DNA of 64,000 bases from Lampropedia puyangensis. GTDB taxonomy: Bacteria > Pseudomonadota > Gammaproteobacteria > Burkholderiales > Burkholderiaceae_C. The DNA lies in contig NZ_STFG01000001.1 in the NCBI RefSeq assembly GCF_004833285.1, forward strand, positions 434,001-498,000, in the 5' to 3' direction. The position numbers and the translations under genes were made by a program. The number at the start of each line of letters is the position of its first letter. Positions within the stretch are counted from its first letter, which is position 1. The notes beneath the pieces were generated by a model. The model saw only the letters and a list, made by a program, of their open reading frames with translations. It had not been told where the DNA came from and ran no database searches. Positions 31,200 through 40,572 of the stretch are shown one piece after another.

Positions 31200-31227
31200 A
31201 TTTGTACGGGCGCCGTTCCGTACAAAT
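31200..31227. promoter_or_regulatory. Perfect 10-bp inverted repeat before DUF1178 gene
   Basis: ATTTGTACGG (31200-31209) and CCGTACAAAT (31218-31227) are exact complements around an eight-base centre. It lies between the DUF2818 stop and the DUF1178 start. No T run follows, so it is more like an operator or mRNA structure than a terminator. Confidence 0.45.
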
Positions 31228-31257
31228 TATTGCTCATCATTTGATTGCGATTTTTTC

Positions 31258-31788
31258 ATGAAGGTTTTGGATCTTCGTTGTGTGCATGGCCATGCTTTTG
31301 AAGGCTGGTTCTCTTCTGAGGATGATTACCAGACCCAAAGTGCACAAGGCATATTGTGCTGTCCTGTGTGCGAGAGTCTGCAAGTGAGTAAAGTGCTCAG
31401 CGCCCCTTATGTTTCGGCCAAGAGTAATCGTAGACCTGCCGTTTCATCGAATGTGACGCAAACGACTTCAAATCAGGGGAGGGCGACTGATACAGAGCTG
31501 CAGTCATCGCGCGTTAATGCATTGACTCAAGGCGACCTTGAGCAAGATGCGTTACGCCAAGCGCAAGAGGCGTTCAACGCGCATTGGATTGCGCATGCCA
31601 GAACCGTGATAGCTCAAGGCGAAGATGTAGGCAATGGCTTTGCGCAGGAGGCCAAGCGCATCCATGAGGGGCAAGCTCCAGAGCGTTTGATCCATGGGCA
31701 GGCGAGTCTTGAAGAAGTTGTAGAACTACTGGAAGACGGTGTTCCGGTTCTTCCGCTGCCTCACGAAGCCAAAGAGCCTGTGCAATGA
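31258..31788 (+). CDS. DUF1178 family protein
   Basis: A 176-residue protein. The N-terminal zinc-ribbon-like part has MKVLDLRCVHGHAFEGWF and CCPVCES, with Cys at positions 8, 38, 39 and 42 and His 10-12; the C-terminal part EDVGNGFAQEAKRIHEG is the other DUF1178 signature. Function unknown. The open frame extends upstream to 31045 inside DUF2818, but ATG 31258 is the family start. The middle is Gln/Ser/Thr rich and probably disordered. Confidence 0.85.
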   Translation: MKVLDLRCVHGHAFEGWFSSEDDYQTQSAQGILCCPVCESLQVSKVLSAPYVSAKSNRRPAVSSNVTQTTSNQGRATDTELQSSRVNALTQGDLEQDALRQAQEAFNAHWIAHARTVIAQGEDVGNGFAQEAKRIHEGQAPERLIHGQASLEEVVELLEDGVPVLPLPHEAKEPVQ

Positions 31789-31851
31789 TCCCCTGAAAAG
31801 AGCATGGGACTTTTTGGCATAGCTCTGAAAAGCTTAATGGTTTATTGCGTC

Positions 31852-32070
31852 TTAAATAAACGCAATCTGTAGGCGGGCACGTTTAATTTCTAATGCTTTG
31901 ATCAGTTGCTGATGCAGCGCATGTGGCGTTGCCGCTTGAGATTCCCAGCCAAGCAAGTCAGGGCTTTTTGCCCTGAACTGTCGCGTACTGTTGTCAAACC
32001 AAATCGTTAAAGTCAGCAATGGGTTTTTCCGAGTACGGTCATAGGCAGATGGGATAGACATAGGCATCAT
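31852..32070 (-). CDS. Small HicB-like protein, uncertain
   Basis: A 72-residue open frame on the minus strand in an otherwise empty stretch. The middle, from LTIWFDNSTRQFRAKSPDLLGW to ALHQQLIKALE, resembles the beta-beta-beta-alpha core of HicB/UPF0150 antitoxins (aromatic, A.SPDL.G, then a helix). No HicA toxin or DNA-binding tail is present. Several ATG codons are stacked near 32059-32070 and no ribosome site is clear. It could equally be a chance frame. Confidence 0.3.
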   Translation of the reverse strand: MMPMSIPSAYDRTRKNPLLTLTIWFDNSTRQFRAKSPDLLGWESQAATPHALHQQLIKALEIKRARLQIAFI

Positions 32071-32328
32071 TTATTTAACATTTATTTGAATTTTACTGCG
32101 TCTATGCCATCGGTGTGCTTGATCGTGCGACGTGCCTTTGATGGGCGGTAGGAAGCCCTTTTTCTGTCACATTGGTTAAGAGCCATTCATGCGAACGACT
32201 TTGCTATGGCGCATTTCTATATATCTTTATATGAATAAAAAAAGAAAAAAAATGTATTTTTCTTTAATATTAATTCCATGCAGAATCGCGTCATCCAAAC
32301 AATTACAGGTTTTAAGTCAAGGCTTCTT

Positions 32329-33342
32329 ATGAAAAAAACAATGCAAAATAGTTTGAAGTGGGCCGCTGCCGCGCTGGCATTGACGCTTGCAGGTGGCGCT
32401 GTTCATGCGCAGCAAACATTACTCAACGCATCTTACGATGTGGCGCGTGAGTTTTATCGCGAGATCAATCCTGCATTCATTAAGCACTACAAAGAAACTA
32501 CGGGCAAAGACATCAATGTTGATCAAGCCCACGGTGGCTCCAGTGCGCAGGCCCGTGCGGTTCGTGAAGGGCTAGAAGCCGATGTGGTGACCATGAACAC
32601 CACGACAGACATCCAGTTTTTGGCTGACAACAATTACGTTGCCAAGGATTGGGAAGCCAAGTTCCCCTATGATGCATCGCCCACCACATCGACCATGTTG
32701 TTTCTGGTGCGTAATGGCAATCCGAAAAACATCAAGGATTGGGATGACCTGATCAAACCAGGCGTGCAAGTGGTTGTAGTGAACCCGAAGACCGGCGGTA
32801 ATGGACGCTATGCCTACTTGGCCGCATGGGGTTCTGTTCTGGAGAAGGGGGGCTCTGAAGCAGATGCACGCACGTTTGTCTCCAATCTCTATAAAAATGT
32901 TCCTGTGCTGGGTAAAGGCGGTCGCGATGCCACAGCCATTTTCTTGCAACGCAATATTGGGGATGTACTGATCACGTTTGAATCCGAAGTGCTCTCAGTC
33001 GAGCGTGAGTTTGGTAAAGGCAAAGTAGATGCCATTTACCCATCCAGTAGCGTATTGGCGGAAAACCCAGTTGCTGTTGTCGAGCCTGTGGTTGCCAAAA
33101 AAGGCACAGCACAAGCGGCTAAGGCATACCTTGACTTCCTCTATTCTGATGAGGGACAGGAAATTGCTGCTCGCCATGCTTTGCGTCCACGTTCAGAAGC
33201 GGTGCTGGCCAAGCATGCAGATTTGTTCAAGCCGGTTAATCTGTTTCGTGTGAACAAATACTTCGGTTCGTTGGGAGATGCGCAACGTGTTCACTTCAAT
33301 GATGGTGGCGAATTCGACAAGCTCTACGGCGGCGCAAAGTAA
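32329..33342 (+). CDS. Sulfate/thiosulfate-binding periplasmic protein
   Basis: A 337-residue ABC-transport binding protein, Sbp or CysP type. Residues 1-28 (MKKTMQNSLKWAAAALALTL then AGGAVHAQ) form a signal peptide. The sulfate-site loops AHGGSSAQARAV and PKTGGNGRYAYLAAWG are both conserved, as are DVVTMNTTTDI and GRDATAIFLQRNIGDVLITFESE. The long frame begins at 32278, but ATG 32329 gives the signal peptide. The cysTWA genes follow, after a gap of about 330 bases. I cannot tell sulfate from thiosulfate preference. Confidence 0.93.
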   Translation: MKKTMQNSLKWAAAALALTLAGGAVHAQQTLLNASYDVAREFYREINPAFIKHYKETTGKDINVDQAHGGSSAQARAVREGLEADVVTMNTTTDIQFLADNNYVAKDWEAKFPYDASPTTSTMLFLVRNGNPKNIKDWDDLIKPGVQVVVVNPKTGGNGRYAYLAAWGSVLEKGGSEADARTFVSNLYKNVPVLGKGGRDATAIFLQRNIGDVLITFESEVLSVEREFGKGKVDAIYPSSSVLAENPVAVVEPVVAKKGTAQAAKAYLDFLYSDEGQEIAARHALRPRSEAVLAKHADLFKPVNLFRVNKYFGSLGDAQRVHFNDGGEFDKLYGGAK

Positions 33343-33669
33343 GTAAACCCCATGTAGGACGAATGGGCGGCAGTGATTGAATCGTGTTCATGGAGCGATG
33401 GCTTGTCCCGATACCCATGTGGCACTGGTTATGAGTCGCTGTTGCCCACTTTCTTTTCTGCGCGCTTGTGTTGATGGCGCAATGGAATATCCGCCATGGC
33501 ATACAAGGCGCTAAAAGGCGCCTTGAGTGTTTTCAAGTATGTGGTTTCAGACGGCATCTTGTTTTCACAGATTCGTTGCTCACGGCCAAAACGGAATTCA
33601 TTTGAAATCCATTGCGGCATGTCAGATGCGGTACTCCTCGTTGCGCTTGTTTACCCACGTTGATTGTTT
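33343..33669 (+). other. Gap between sulfate-binding gene and cysT
   Basis: Non-coding stretch of 327 bases. The only structure I see is a hairpin with CAAGGCGC (33504-33511) and GCGCCTTG (33518-33525), loop six bases, followed by AGTGTTTTC; it could reduce read-through from the binding-protein gene into cysT or protect the upstream message. Short frames on both strands look like chance. Confidence 0.4.
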
Positions 33670-34566
33670 ATGTCACAACCTAATTACGCATCCCCGAGCT
33701 CTCCTTTGAGTACGGGTGAAAAATTCCAGCGTGCAGGGCGCTCAAAACGGGTCATCCCCGGCTTTGGCCTCACTATGGGCTATACCCTGTTTTATCTCAG
33801 TCTGATTGTGTTGATCCCGGTATTGACGCTTTTTGTCAATACTTTGCAGCTCACTTGGGCTCAGTTCTGGGATGCTGTTACTGCACCGCGTGTATTGGCG
33901 TCTTACAAACTAACGATCGGTGCGTCATTCATTGCGGCGGTTGTCAATCTGGTCTTTGGCATGTTGATCGCTTGGGTTCTGGTGCGGTACAAATTTCCAT
34001 TCAAACGCTTGATCGATGCACTGGTGGATTTGCCCTTTGCGCTTCCAACTGCCGTGGCGGGTATCTCTTTGTCTGCTTTGCTTGCGCCAAACGGCTGGGT
34101 AGGGCAGTGGTTTGACAAGATTAACGTGCAAATCGCTTTTACCCCGATTGGGGTGACCATTGCGCTGATTTTTATTGGTCTGCCGTTTGTGGTGCGCACT
34201 GTGCAGCCCGTCTTAGAAGACTTTGAAAAAGAACTGGAAGAAGCTGCCAGTAGCTTGGGTGCCAGCCGTTGGCAGACATTCCAGAAGGTGATTTTTCCGG
34301 CCATCATCCCTGCGCTGCTGACCGGATTTGCCTTGGCGTTTGCCCGAGCCCTAGGGGAATACGGCTCGGTCATCTTTATTGCCGGCAATATTCCGATGGT
34401 GTCTGAAATCACGCCATTGATCATCATTGGCAAGTTAGAGCAATACGACTATGCCGGCGCCACAGCAGTCGCGCTGGTGATGCTCTTGTTCGCATTCATC
34501 ATGCTGTTTGTCATCAATGGGCTGCAAGCATGGCAGCGCCGTGCTACAGGGGGAGCCAACAAATGA
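33670..34566 (+). CDS. cysT: Sulfate ABC transporter permease CysT
   Basis: A 298-residue permease with about six membrane helices. The EAA loop [23 protein letters not shown] near residues 188-210 contacts CysA. The open frame has TTG 33664, but ATG 33670 is chosen. Ends overlapping cysW by four bases (ATGA). Confidence 0.93.
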   Translation: MSQPNYASPSSPLSTGEKFQRAGRSKRVIPGFGLTMGYTLFYLSLIVLIPVLTLFVNTLQLTWAQFWDAVTAPRVLASYKLTIGASFIAAVVNLVFGMLIAWVLVRYKFPFKRLIDALVDLPFALPTAVAGISLSALLAPNGWVGQWFDKINVQIAFTPIGVTIALIFIGLPFVVRTVQPVLEDFEKELEEAASSLGASRWQTFQKVIFPAIIPALLTGFALAFARALGEYGSVIFIAGNIPMVSEITPLIIIGKLEQYDYAGATAVALVMLLFAFIMLFVINGLQAWQRRATGGANK

Positions 34567-35540
34567 CACAAACCGCACGTCCTGCCAAAGCCATTACAAC
34601 GACTGAGTCTCCTTTGGTACGTCGCATACTTATTGGTATTGCACTGGCCTTCTTGCTGCTGTTCTTGGTGCTGCCCTTGGTGGCGGTGTTCGCTGAAGCG
34701 CTGCGCCAAGGCTTTGGTGCTTTTTTTGCAGCCTTCCAGTCTGACGATACCTGGTCGGCAGTCAAACTTACATTGATAACGGCCATCATCGTTGTGCCGC
34801 TGAATGTCGTGTTTGGGGTCATGGCGGCGTGGGCCATTGCCAAGTACGAGTTCAAAGGCAAAGCTTTTTTAATCACCTTGATTGACTTGCCATTTTCTAT
34901 CTCACCAGTGGTTGCTGGTCTGGTATATGTGCTGCTTTACGGCATCAATGGCTGGTTAGGCCCTCTGCTGCAAGCCTATGACTTGAAAATCATTTTTGCA
35001 GTGCCCGGTATCGTGTTGGTTACTATTTTTGTAACCTTCCCATTCATTGCTCGGGAGTTAATTCCATTGATGGAGGCACAAGGCAACGATGAAGAGCAGG
35101 CGGCCATTGTGCTGGGCGCATCAGGATTTCGTACCTTCTGGAGTGTGACGCTGCCCAACATCAAGTGGGGTCTGATTTACGGCGTCATTTTGTGTAATGC
35201 GCGTGCGATGGGCGAATTCGGGGCCGTGTCGGTGGTTTCTGGTCATATCCGTGGGCAAACCAACACCATCCCGTTGCACGTTGAGATTTTGTATACCGAC
35301 TACCAATCAGTGGCTGCTTTTTCTGTGGCAACTTTGCTGGCCTTGCTGGCCTTGGTGACCTTAGCGCTTAAAACATGGGCTGAATGGCGCCATGATGCCC
35401 AACTGAAAAAAGCCGCCGAAATGCCGCCTGAGAGTCCTTATGTCGTGGGCAACACCCAAGTTCCTTCTGGCGACGATGTCAGCCGCCATGAATGGAAACG
35501 TGCTACGCCAGTGCTAGCACCTAACGCAAACCGTCATTGA
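34563..35540 (+). CDS. cysW: Sulfate ABC transporter permease CysW
   Basis: A 325-residue permease with six helices and the EAA-type loop [22 protein letters not shown]. The conserved C-terminal segment [21 protein letters not shown] is diagnostic of CysW. The start ATG overlaps the cysT stop, replacing the longer frame that begins at 34530. Pairs with CysT and CysA for sulfate uptake. Confidence 0.93.
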   Translation: MTQTARPAKAITTTESPLVRRILIGIALAFLLLFLVLPLVAVFAEALRQGFGAFFAAFQSDDTWSAVKLTLITAIIVVPLNVVFGVMAAWAIAKYEFKGKAFLITLIDLPFSISPVVAGLVYVLLYGINGWLGPLLQAYDLKIIFAVPGIVLVTIFVTFPFIARELIPLMEAQGNDEEQAAIVLGASGFRTFWSVTLPNIKWGLIYGVILCNARAMGEFGAVSVVSGHIRGQTNTIPLHVEILYTDYQSVAAFSVATLLALLALVTLALKTWAEWRHDAQLKKAAEMPPESPYVVGNTQVPSGDDVSRHEWKRATPVLAPNANRH

Positions 35541-35558
35541 GAGTGTGGAGTTTTGTAT

Positions 35559-36677
35559 ATGAGTATCGAAGTCAAAAACATCAGCAAGACCTTTGGTGAT
35601 TTCCACGCCCTCAAAGATGTCAGTCTGCATGTAGATTCAGGTGAGTTGATTGCGCTTCTGGGCCCATCGGGCTGCGGTAAAACCACTTTGCTGCGCATCA
35701 TAGCGGGTTTGGAATCTGCCGATGCTGGAGTGGTGCTGTTTTCTGGGAACGACACAACCCATGTTCACGTACGTGATCGTCAGGTTGGATTTGTGTTCCA
35801 ACACTATGCCCTGTTTCGCCACATGAGTGTGTTTGACAACGTTGCCTTTGGCTTGAATGTCAAGCCTCGCAGTGAGCGCCCCAGCAAAGCCCAAATCAAA
35901 GAGAAGGTCATGAGCTTGCTCAAGCTGGTTCAGCTCGATTGGTTGGCTGATCGCTTTCCTTCTCAGCTCTCTGGTGGGCAGCGCCAACGCATTGCCTTGG
36001 CCCGTGCTTTGGCCGTTGAGCCGCAGGTACTGTTGCTTGATGAGCCTTTTGGCGCCCTTGATGCCAAGGTGCGCAAGGAATTGCGCCGTTGGCTACGCCG
36101 CTTGCATGAAGAGTTGCACGTTACCAGTATTTTCGTCACCCATGATCAGGAAGAGGCGCTGGAGGTGGCTGACCGCGTAGTGGTCATGAACCAAGGCAAG
36201 ATTGAGCAAGTGGGCACACCGCAGCAGGTTTGGAACGACCCTGCCAGCCCATTTGTTTATGGTTTCTTGGGCGATGTGAATCTATTTAAGGGCCGTGCGG
36301 AACAAGGCAGTGTCAGTCTGCAAGGTTTTGAACTGCACACAGGCGACCAGACCCAGTCTGGTAATGCGTTTGCGTATGTCCGTCCGCATGAAATCGAGGT
36401 GGAGCCTTATACACCGGGCGCTGAGATTGGAGCGGATGGTAAATCCAACGGCATTGTGGCGCGTATTGACCGTGCCATTGTGGTGGGGCCGATTGCACGT
36501 TTGGAACTTCTTGCGGAAAACGACTCCAAACAGGCGGACAATACGTCCGTGGCCAATACCCTGATTGAGGCGCAAGTCGCCGCAGAACGGTACGCCAAGT
36601 TGGGCTTGCGTGAGGGAGATACTGTGTTGGTGACTCCACGGCGCGCCCGCGTGTTCGTGGAAGGAACAACAACTTGA
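35559..36677 (+). CDS. cysA: Sulfate ABC transporter ATP-binding protein CysA
   Basis: A 372-residue ATPase: Walker [10 protein letters not shown] near residue 35, signature [15 protein letters not shown], Walker [13 protein letters not shown] and the switch His in VTHDQ. A C-terminal TOBE-like domain covers about 240-350. ATG 35559 follows GGAG at 35547-35550. The stop TGA overlaps the TTG start of dsbB. Confidence 0.95.
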   Translation: MSIEVKNISKTFGDFHALKDVSLHVDSGELIALLGPSGCGKTTLLRIIAGLESADAGVVLFSGNDTTHVHVRDRQVGFVFQHYALFRHMSVFDNVAFGLNVKPRSERPSKAQIKEKVMSLLKLVQLDWLADRFPSQLSGGQRQRIALARALAVEPQVLLLDEPFGALDAKVRKELRRWLRRLHEELHVTSIFVTHDQEEALEVADRVVVMNQGKIEQVGTPQQVWNDPASPFVYGFLGDVNLFKGRAEQGSVSLQGFELHTGDQTQSGNAFAYVRPHEIEVEPYTPGAEIGADGKSNGIVARIDRAIVVGPIARLELLAENDSKQADNTSVANTLIEAQVAAERYAKLGLREGDTVLVTPRRARVFVEGTTT

Positions 36678-37180
36678 ATTCCCTAATCAATTTCTTTTTT
36701 GGTTCACCTCGGCGCTTGCTCGCCATCATCGCAGCCTGTTGTGCGGCATTGTTGGCTTTTGCCTTTTATTTACAGCATAGTCTGGATCTGGAACCCTGCC
36801 CCATGTGCATTTTGCAGCGCATTGCACTGATTGGGGTTGGCGCTACCGCGCTGATTGGAAGCCTGTGGGGGCACAAAATCTGGCTTGGCTTATGGGGCTT
36901 GCTGGCATGGGGCACTAGCGCGTTTGGTGCATTTGTTGCCGCGCGCCAAACTTGGTTGCAATGGTATCCCCCTGAGTTTGCGACTTGCGGGCGCGATTTT
37001 TATGGCGTGCTGGAAAGCAACTTTCCACTGCGTGAAAAAATTCCCATGTTTTTCAAAGGAACAGGGGATTGCTCCGTAGTCGACTGGACTTTTCTAAGTC
37101 TGTCTATTGCCAATTGGTCTTTTGTAGCGTTTGCAGGATTTTTTATCGGTCTGAGCATCGTGGCCTTGCGTAAACGTTGA
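36674..37180 (+). CDS. dsbB: Disulfide bond formation protein B
   Basis: A 168-residue inner-membrane quinone reductase that reoxidises DsbA. Four helices and two essential Cys pairs are seen: CPMC in helix 2 and Cys in [10 protein letters not shown] plus GDCSVVDW in the second periplasmic loop. The TTG start overlaps the cysA stop (TTGA), so translation is probably coupled to cysA; AAGGAACAAC lies before it. DsbB after a sulfate operon is unusual and worth a check. Confidence 0.93.
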   Translation: MNSLINFFFGSPRRLLAIIAACCAALLAFAFYLQHSLDLEPCPMCILQRIALIGVGATALIGSLWGHKIWLGLWGLLAWGTSAFGAFVAARQTWLQWYPPEFATCGRDFYGVLESNFPLREKIPMFFKGTGDCSVVDWTFLSLSIANWSFVAFAGFFIGLSIVALRKR

Positions 37181-37280
37181 CGCGCGCCTCAATTTGGCAT
37201 GGGGTGGCTCTGCCCTTGGATTTTTAAGTTAAATCCTAAGCCTTCAATCGTTAGATTCTTCGAAAAACTATCTCTCTAAG

Positions 37281-37309
37281 CGCCCGGTGTCACAGCACCG
37301 GGCGTTTTT
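37281..37309 (+). terminator. Terminator after dsbB
   Basis: CGCCCGGTG (37281-37289) pairs with CACCGGGCG (37296-37304) around six bases, followed by TTTTTG. A strong GC-rich terminator about 100 bases after dsbB that closes the cys-dsbB unit. Confidence 0.9.
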
Positions 37310-37427
37310 GTTTTGGCATGATCAATGCGGCAACAGGTTAACGTGTTAGTTTTAATTTTTTGTATTTATCCATCTCTATTTGGCTGAAAAAGCACAAGGC
37401 TAGTTTTGTTTATTTTTGATTGAAATA

Positions 37428-37462
37428 AAAAAGCGCTGGTGCATTAAGCACCAGCGCTTTTT
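37428..37462 (-). terminator. Terminator of the porin gene
   Basis: AAAAGCGCTGGTGC (37429-37442) pairs with GCACCAGCGCTTTT (37448-37461) around five bases. With A and T runs on both sides it can work in both directions; it lies about 50 bases after the porin stop on the minus strand. A second dyad (AAGACCATCAC, 37471-37481, with 37487-37498 and one bulged G) sits between it and the stop. Confidence 0.85.
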
Positions 37463-37512
37463 AGATCTTTAAGACCATCACAAAGAGTGATGGGTCTTGC
37501 TGATAAGTGTTA

Positions 37513-38496
37513 TCAGAACAGGTGACGCAGACCCACAGCGAAGGAGCTGAAGTCTTGACCAGCAGAAGCTCCTGCATAAGTGGCATTGCGCTCGTTGTCC
37601 ACGCGTGTGTAGAAGCCGTAGACTTTAGTGCGCTTGCTCAGGTTGTAGTTGTAGCCCAATGTGTATTGCATTGCACCGCTCTTGTCGATTTTGTCATACT
37701 CGTCAGCCCAGCCCACGTTGGCGTGGAATTCGCTAGCGCCCAGGAAGTAGGCACCAACCAGACGTGCGGAGAGGCGGTCACCAAAGTCTGTGTAGCCCAA
37801 GTGGCTGGTTGTGGCAGCAGGGTTGAAGCCGTTGTCATCGTACTGAACATAGCCGCCCAGAGCGAAGTTGCCGCCTGTATACAAGGCGCGCAGGGTGGTG
37901 GCCTTGGCTTTGTCGAATTGAGAATAAGCAGCACCCAGATCGAAGTTACCAACTTTGTAGCTGGCGCTCAGATCGAAAGGCGAGTTGTCGCCGCCATGGT
38001 TGTCTTCGAAACCGTAGCCCAATTCAAAAGAGAAGCCGCCGAATGTTGGGGAGATATAGCCCACTTTAGCTGCGTTAGGCACCACGTAGGCAAACAGGGC
38101 ATCTGCGGAAGAGCCTGTATCGTGGTTGTGCATGCTGATGTAGTCAGCAGTGTATGTGTAGGCTGTGGAGTTGTAGTTACCGGCCTTGAGGGTACCGAAA
38201 CCACCAGACAGGCTCACGTGTGTTTCACGTTGAAAGCCAGAAGATGCACCAGTAGTGGAGTCCAGTTGTTGCTCCAGCACGAAGCCAGCTTTCAAACCGC
38301 CGCCCAGATCTTCGGAGCCACGGAAACCGATGAAAGAGGAGTTGCTTTGCAGGCCGGTTGTGGAAGATTGGCCAGAATATTTCTGGTTTTCCAAAGTGGT
38401 GTTAACGCGGCCATACAGCGTAACGCTGCTTTGTGCATGGGCGACTGCGCCAGCAGCCAACAGGGGGACCAGGACGAAAGGTAAATGTTTTTTCAT
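37513..38496 (-). CDS. Gram-negative porin (Burkholderia type)
   Basis: A 327-residue outer-membrane porin. Signal peptide MKKHLPFVLVPLLAAGAVAHA, then QSSVTLYGRVNTTLE as the first strand; 16 amphipathic beta strands are expected, and the protein ends in the terminal Phe needed for BAM recognition (GLRHLF). The frame opens at 38511 but ATG 38496 is the right start. A 325-codon antisense frame over it is a composition artefact. Confidence 0.93.
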   Translation of the reverse strand: MKKHLPFVLVPLLAAGAVAHAQSSVTLYGRVNTTLENQKYSGQSSTTGLQSNSSFIGFRGSEDLGGGLKAGFVLEQQLDSTTGASSGFQRETHVSLSGGFGTLKAGNYNSTAYTYTADYISMHNHDTGSSADALFAYVVPNAAKVGYISPTFGGFSFELGYGFEDNHGGDNSPFDLSASYKVGNFDLGAAYSQFDKAKATTLRALYTGGNFALGGYVQYDDNGFNPAATTSHLGYTDFGDRLSARLVGAYFLGASEFHANVGWADEYDKIDKSGAMQYTLGYNYNLSKRTKVYGFYTRVDNERNATYAGASAGQDFSSFAVGLRHLF

Positions 38497-38822
38497 GGCT
38501 GAATATTCCACAAGAATGTCAGATAGATGTCATCAGTGCGTCATTGTTGAGAGGCAAACTGCTGGTTTGCAATTCAATAACAACTCACCCGTAACAGGCA
38601 TCGGAGTGTACGCCCGCCTGTCTGAATTCTGAAGCAATAGCTGTGCCAATCACGTTTGAAATGTGCCACAACGGACAGAAATTGGACTTGTTGTAGGCCA
38701 TATACAACAAGTGTAAAAGAACAGTATTGCTGTCGACGTAAGCGTATTGCGTGCGCAGCATGCTTTCAATCACTCGTCTTGCGGCTGCAGGTTTGGCTGT
38801 TGTGTGTGTTCTGCGGCCTTCT
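38497..38822 (-). promoter_or_regulatory. Porin leader with 6-bp inverted repeat
   Basis: A 326-base non-coding stretch between the MscS gene stop and the porin start. GCAAAC (38554-38559) and GTTTGC (38565-38570) form an inverted repeat with a five-base spacer, about 58 bases before the porin ATG. No sigma-70 hexamer pair is convincing. The remainder holds nothing I can assign. Confidence 0.3.
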
Positions 38823-39422
38823 TTAAAAGCCGCTGACGCTGGCCCATTGGAATTGCTCGGCCTCATCGGCTTCAGGTGGCCAACGGCGGATCGTTTTCTG
38901 AAAAAAAGCACTGTTAGGAATTTGCAGGCGCGCACCTCGCGTGTCTTCCGCAGTCAGGTCTTGAAGCACGGTGTAGAGCAGCCGAATTTCAAGGACGCGT
39001 CCTTTAACGCCTGGCTTGTCTGAAGCGTCGAGTATTTCAAGCCTGTCCCCGACCCGAAATGGTGCGGAGGTAAATAACAGGAATGAACAAAAGAGGTTTG
39101 AGAGCACACTCCATGCAGCAAAAAAAGCAACGGCAGCAACGGCAGCAAAACCTGTGAATGCTGACCAGATTACGGCAGCGGAAACCCCTAGTTGCTGCAT
39201 CACCATCAGGGTGGCAACCAGCACGATGATCCAGCCGGCCATGGTGCGAAGCGGAACCAGCATGCGTGCAGGCAGGTTGTAGGCTTGTCCCAAGCGCTCA
39301 ACAATGCGCCAGATCAAACGTTTGAGCAACCATGCACCCACCACGACAAGAATAATTTTCCCTGCATGCAGCAGGGTTGGAAGTGCGTCAAGCGCCCAAC
39401 TGGGCAAGTGGTCTACTGTCAT
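38823..39422 (-). CDS. Short MscS-family mechanosensitive channel
   Basis: A 199-residue protein with three membrane helices (about 17-33, 58-75, 82-115) followed by the MscS beta domain, with APFRVGDRLEIL and RGARLQIPNSAFF. The C-terminal alpha/beta cage domain of E. coli MscS (286 residues) is absent, so it is a minimal version. The gene probably starts at ATG 39422. Probably gates under membrane tension, or forms a small conductance channel. Confidence 0.82.
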   Translation of the reverse strand: MTVDHLPSWALDALPTLLHAGKIILVVVGAWLLKRLIWRIVERLGQAYNLPARMLVPLRTMAGWIIVLVATLMVMQQLGVSAAVIWSAFTGFAAVAAVAFFAAWSVLSNLFCSFLLFTSAPFRVGDRLEILDASDKPGVKGRVLEIRLLYTVLQDLTAEDTRGARLQIPNSAFFQKTIRRWPPEADEAEQFQWASVSGF

Positions 39423-39557
39423 GGAGATGCGTTCAGTATGTTTGCTGTTGCTTGCCTTATGACAAGCGAAAGAGGGTATATGAGGAGGATGCGTTTTTGG
39501 GAAGATGCGCGGTGGCGGCGCAGTATGCTGGACAATGGTGTTCGCTTCACGCCTGTA

Positions 39558-40553
39558 TTACACCTCATCAATGTGCACAAACCGATTGCGCCCGCGGGCT
39601 TTGGCGGCATACAAGGCAATGTCTGCTTGCATGATGAGCTGGTCGCGATGGGCGCCAGTGTTCGGGTGTGCATGTGGATCTAACGTAACAATACCGCCCG
39701 AGAGGGTGATGTAGTCAGCGGCTGATGAATGCGGATGCGGTTGCGGATATTGCTTGAACACGTGTGTCAGACCGCGTGCCAGTGTCAATGCACCAGCCTT
39801 TGGCGTATTGGGCAAAACCAATGCGAACTCTTCGCCGCCATAACGTGCTGCAACGTCTCTGGGCCTCAGGCATACGCTGCTGAGCAAGTGGCTTGCCTGC
39901 TTGAGAACTAAGTCACCCTGCAAATGCCCGCAGGCATCGTTGTAATGTTTGAAAAAATCGATATCGCACAAAATCAACGATAGAGGCTGTTGCTCACGCA
40001 ATGCTGAGCGGTACTCCAGCTCAAGAAGGCGGTCAAAACCTCGCCGGTTGACCAAGCCGGTCAAACCATCGACCTCGACCAAATGGTTGAGCCTCTCGTT
40101 CGCGTTTTGCAAGTCCTGGCTGATGCCCATGAGCTGCCTGCGCATGTTCAGCAAACGCTGCATGGCACGTAGCTTGGCAGACAGAATGGTTGCCGTTACC
40201 GGCTTGACAAGGTAGTCATCACCACCGGCTTCAATGCCTTGCCAGATGGCTTGCTCGTCATGCAGACTGGAGAGAAACAAGATAGGCGTCCAGACGCTAT
40301 TGTGTGTGGACGCTTCGAGGGCTCTGATGTGTTCAACCACTTCTAAGCCTGTGCCATCAGGGAGGATGACGTCGAGCAAGACCAAGTCAGGGTGGTGATC
40401 TTGAAACAGTGCCTGTGCCTGCTGGCGGCTGTTTGCTTGCCAGATGGTCTGTGCGCCAGCATTGTGCAGCATATGCACCAACATGCTGCGCACTGCGGGG
40501 TGGTCCTCCACCACGAGGATGCTGAATGGATCCAGCGTTGTGGGGGAGGCCAT
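39558..40553 (-). CDS. Response-regulator diguanylate cyclase (REC-GGDEF)
   Basis: A 331-residue protein. The receiver domain (residues 10-130) has acidic E16 and D17, phospho-acceptor D61 (LLDVILPDGTG) and K117. The GGDEF domain has the active motif GGEEF at 239-243 and an intact inhibitory I-site RPRD at 230-233, five residues before it. It should make c-di-GMP when phosphorylated and be product-inhibited. No sensor kinase is adjacent. It lies 20 bases downstream of lysS, probably co-transcribed. Confidence 0.93.
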   Translation of the reverse strand: MASPTTLDPFSILVVEDHPAVRSMLVHMLHNAGAQTIWQANSRQQAQALFQDHHPDLVLLDVILPDGTGLEVVEHIRALEASTHNSVWTPILFLSSLHDEQAIWQGIEAGGDDYLVKPVTATILSAKLRAMQRLLNMRRQLMGISQDLQNANERLNHLVEVDGLTGLVNRRGFDRLLELEYRSALREQQPLSLILCDIDFFKHYNDACGHLQGDLVLKQASHLLSSVCLRPRDVAARYGGEEFALVLPNTPKAGALTLARGLTHVFKQYPQPHPHSSAADYITLSGGIVTLDPHAHPNTGAHRDQLIMQADIALYAAKARGRNRFVHIDEV

Positions 40554-40572
40554 GGCTTTGCCGATGTTCAGA

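Noticed and set aside
31045-31257. Longer DUF1178 reading frame
   Set aside because: It runs through the DUF2818 gene in another frame; ATG 31258 gives the conserved N-terminus.
37507-38484. A 325-codon open frame antisense to the porin
   Set aside because: It shadows a clear porin gene on the other strand, has no start signal and its Cys/Val-rich translation has no family features; long antisense frames are common over porin codon patterns.
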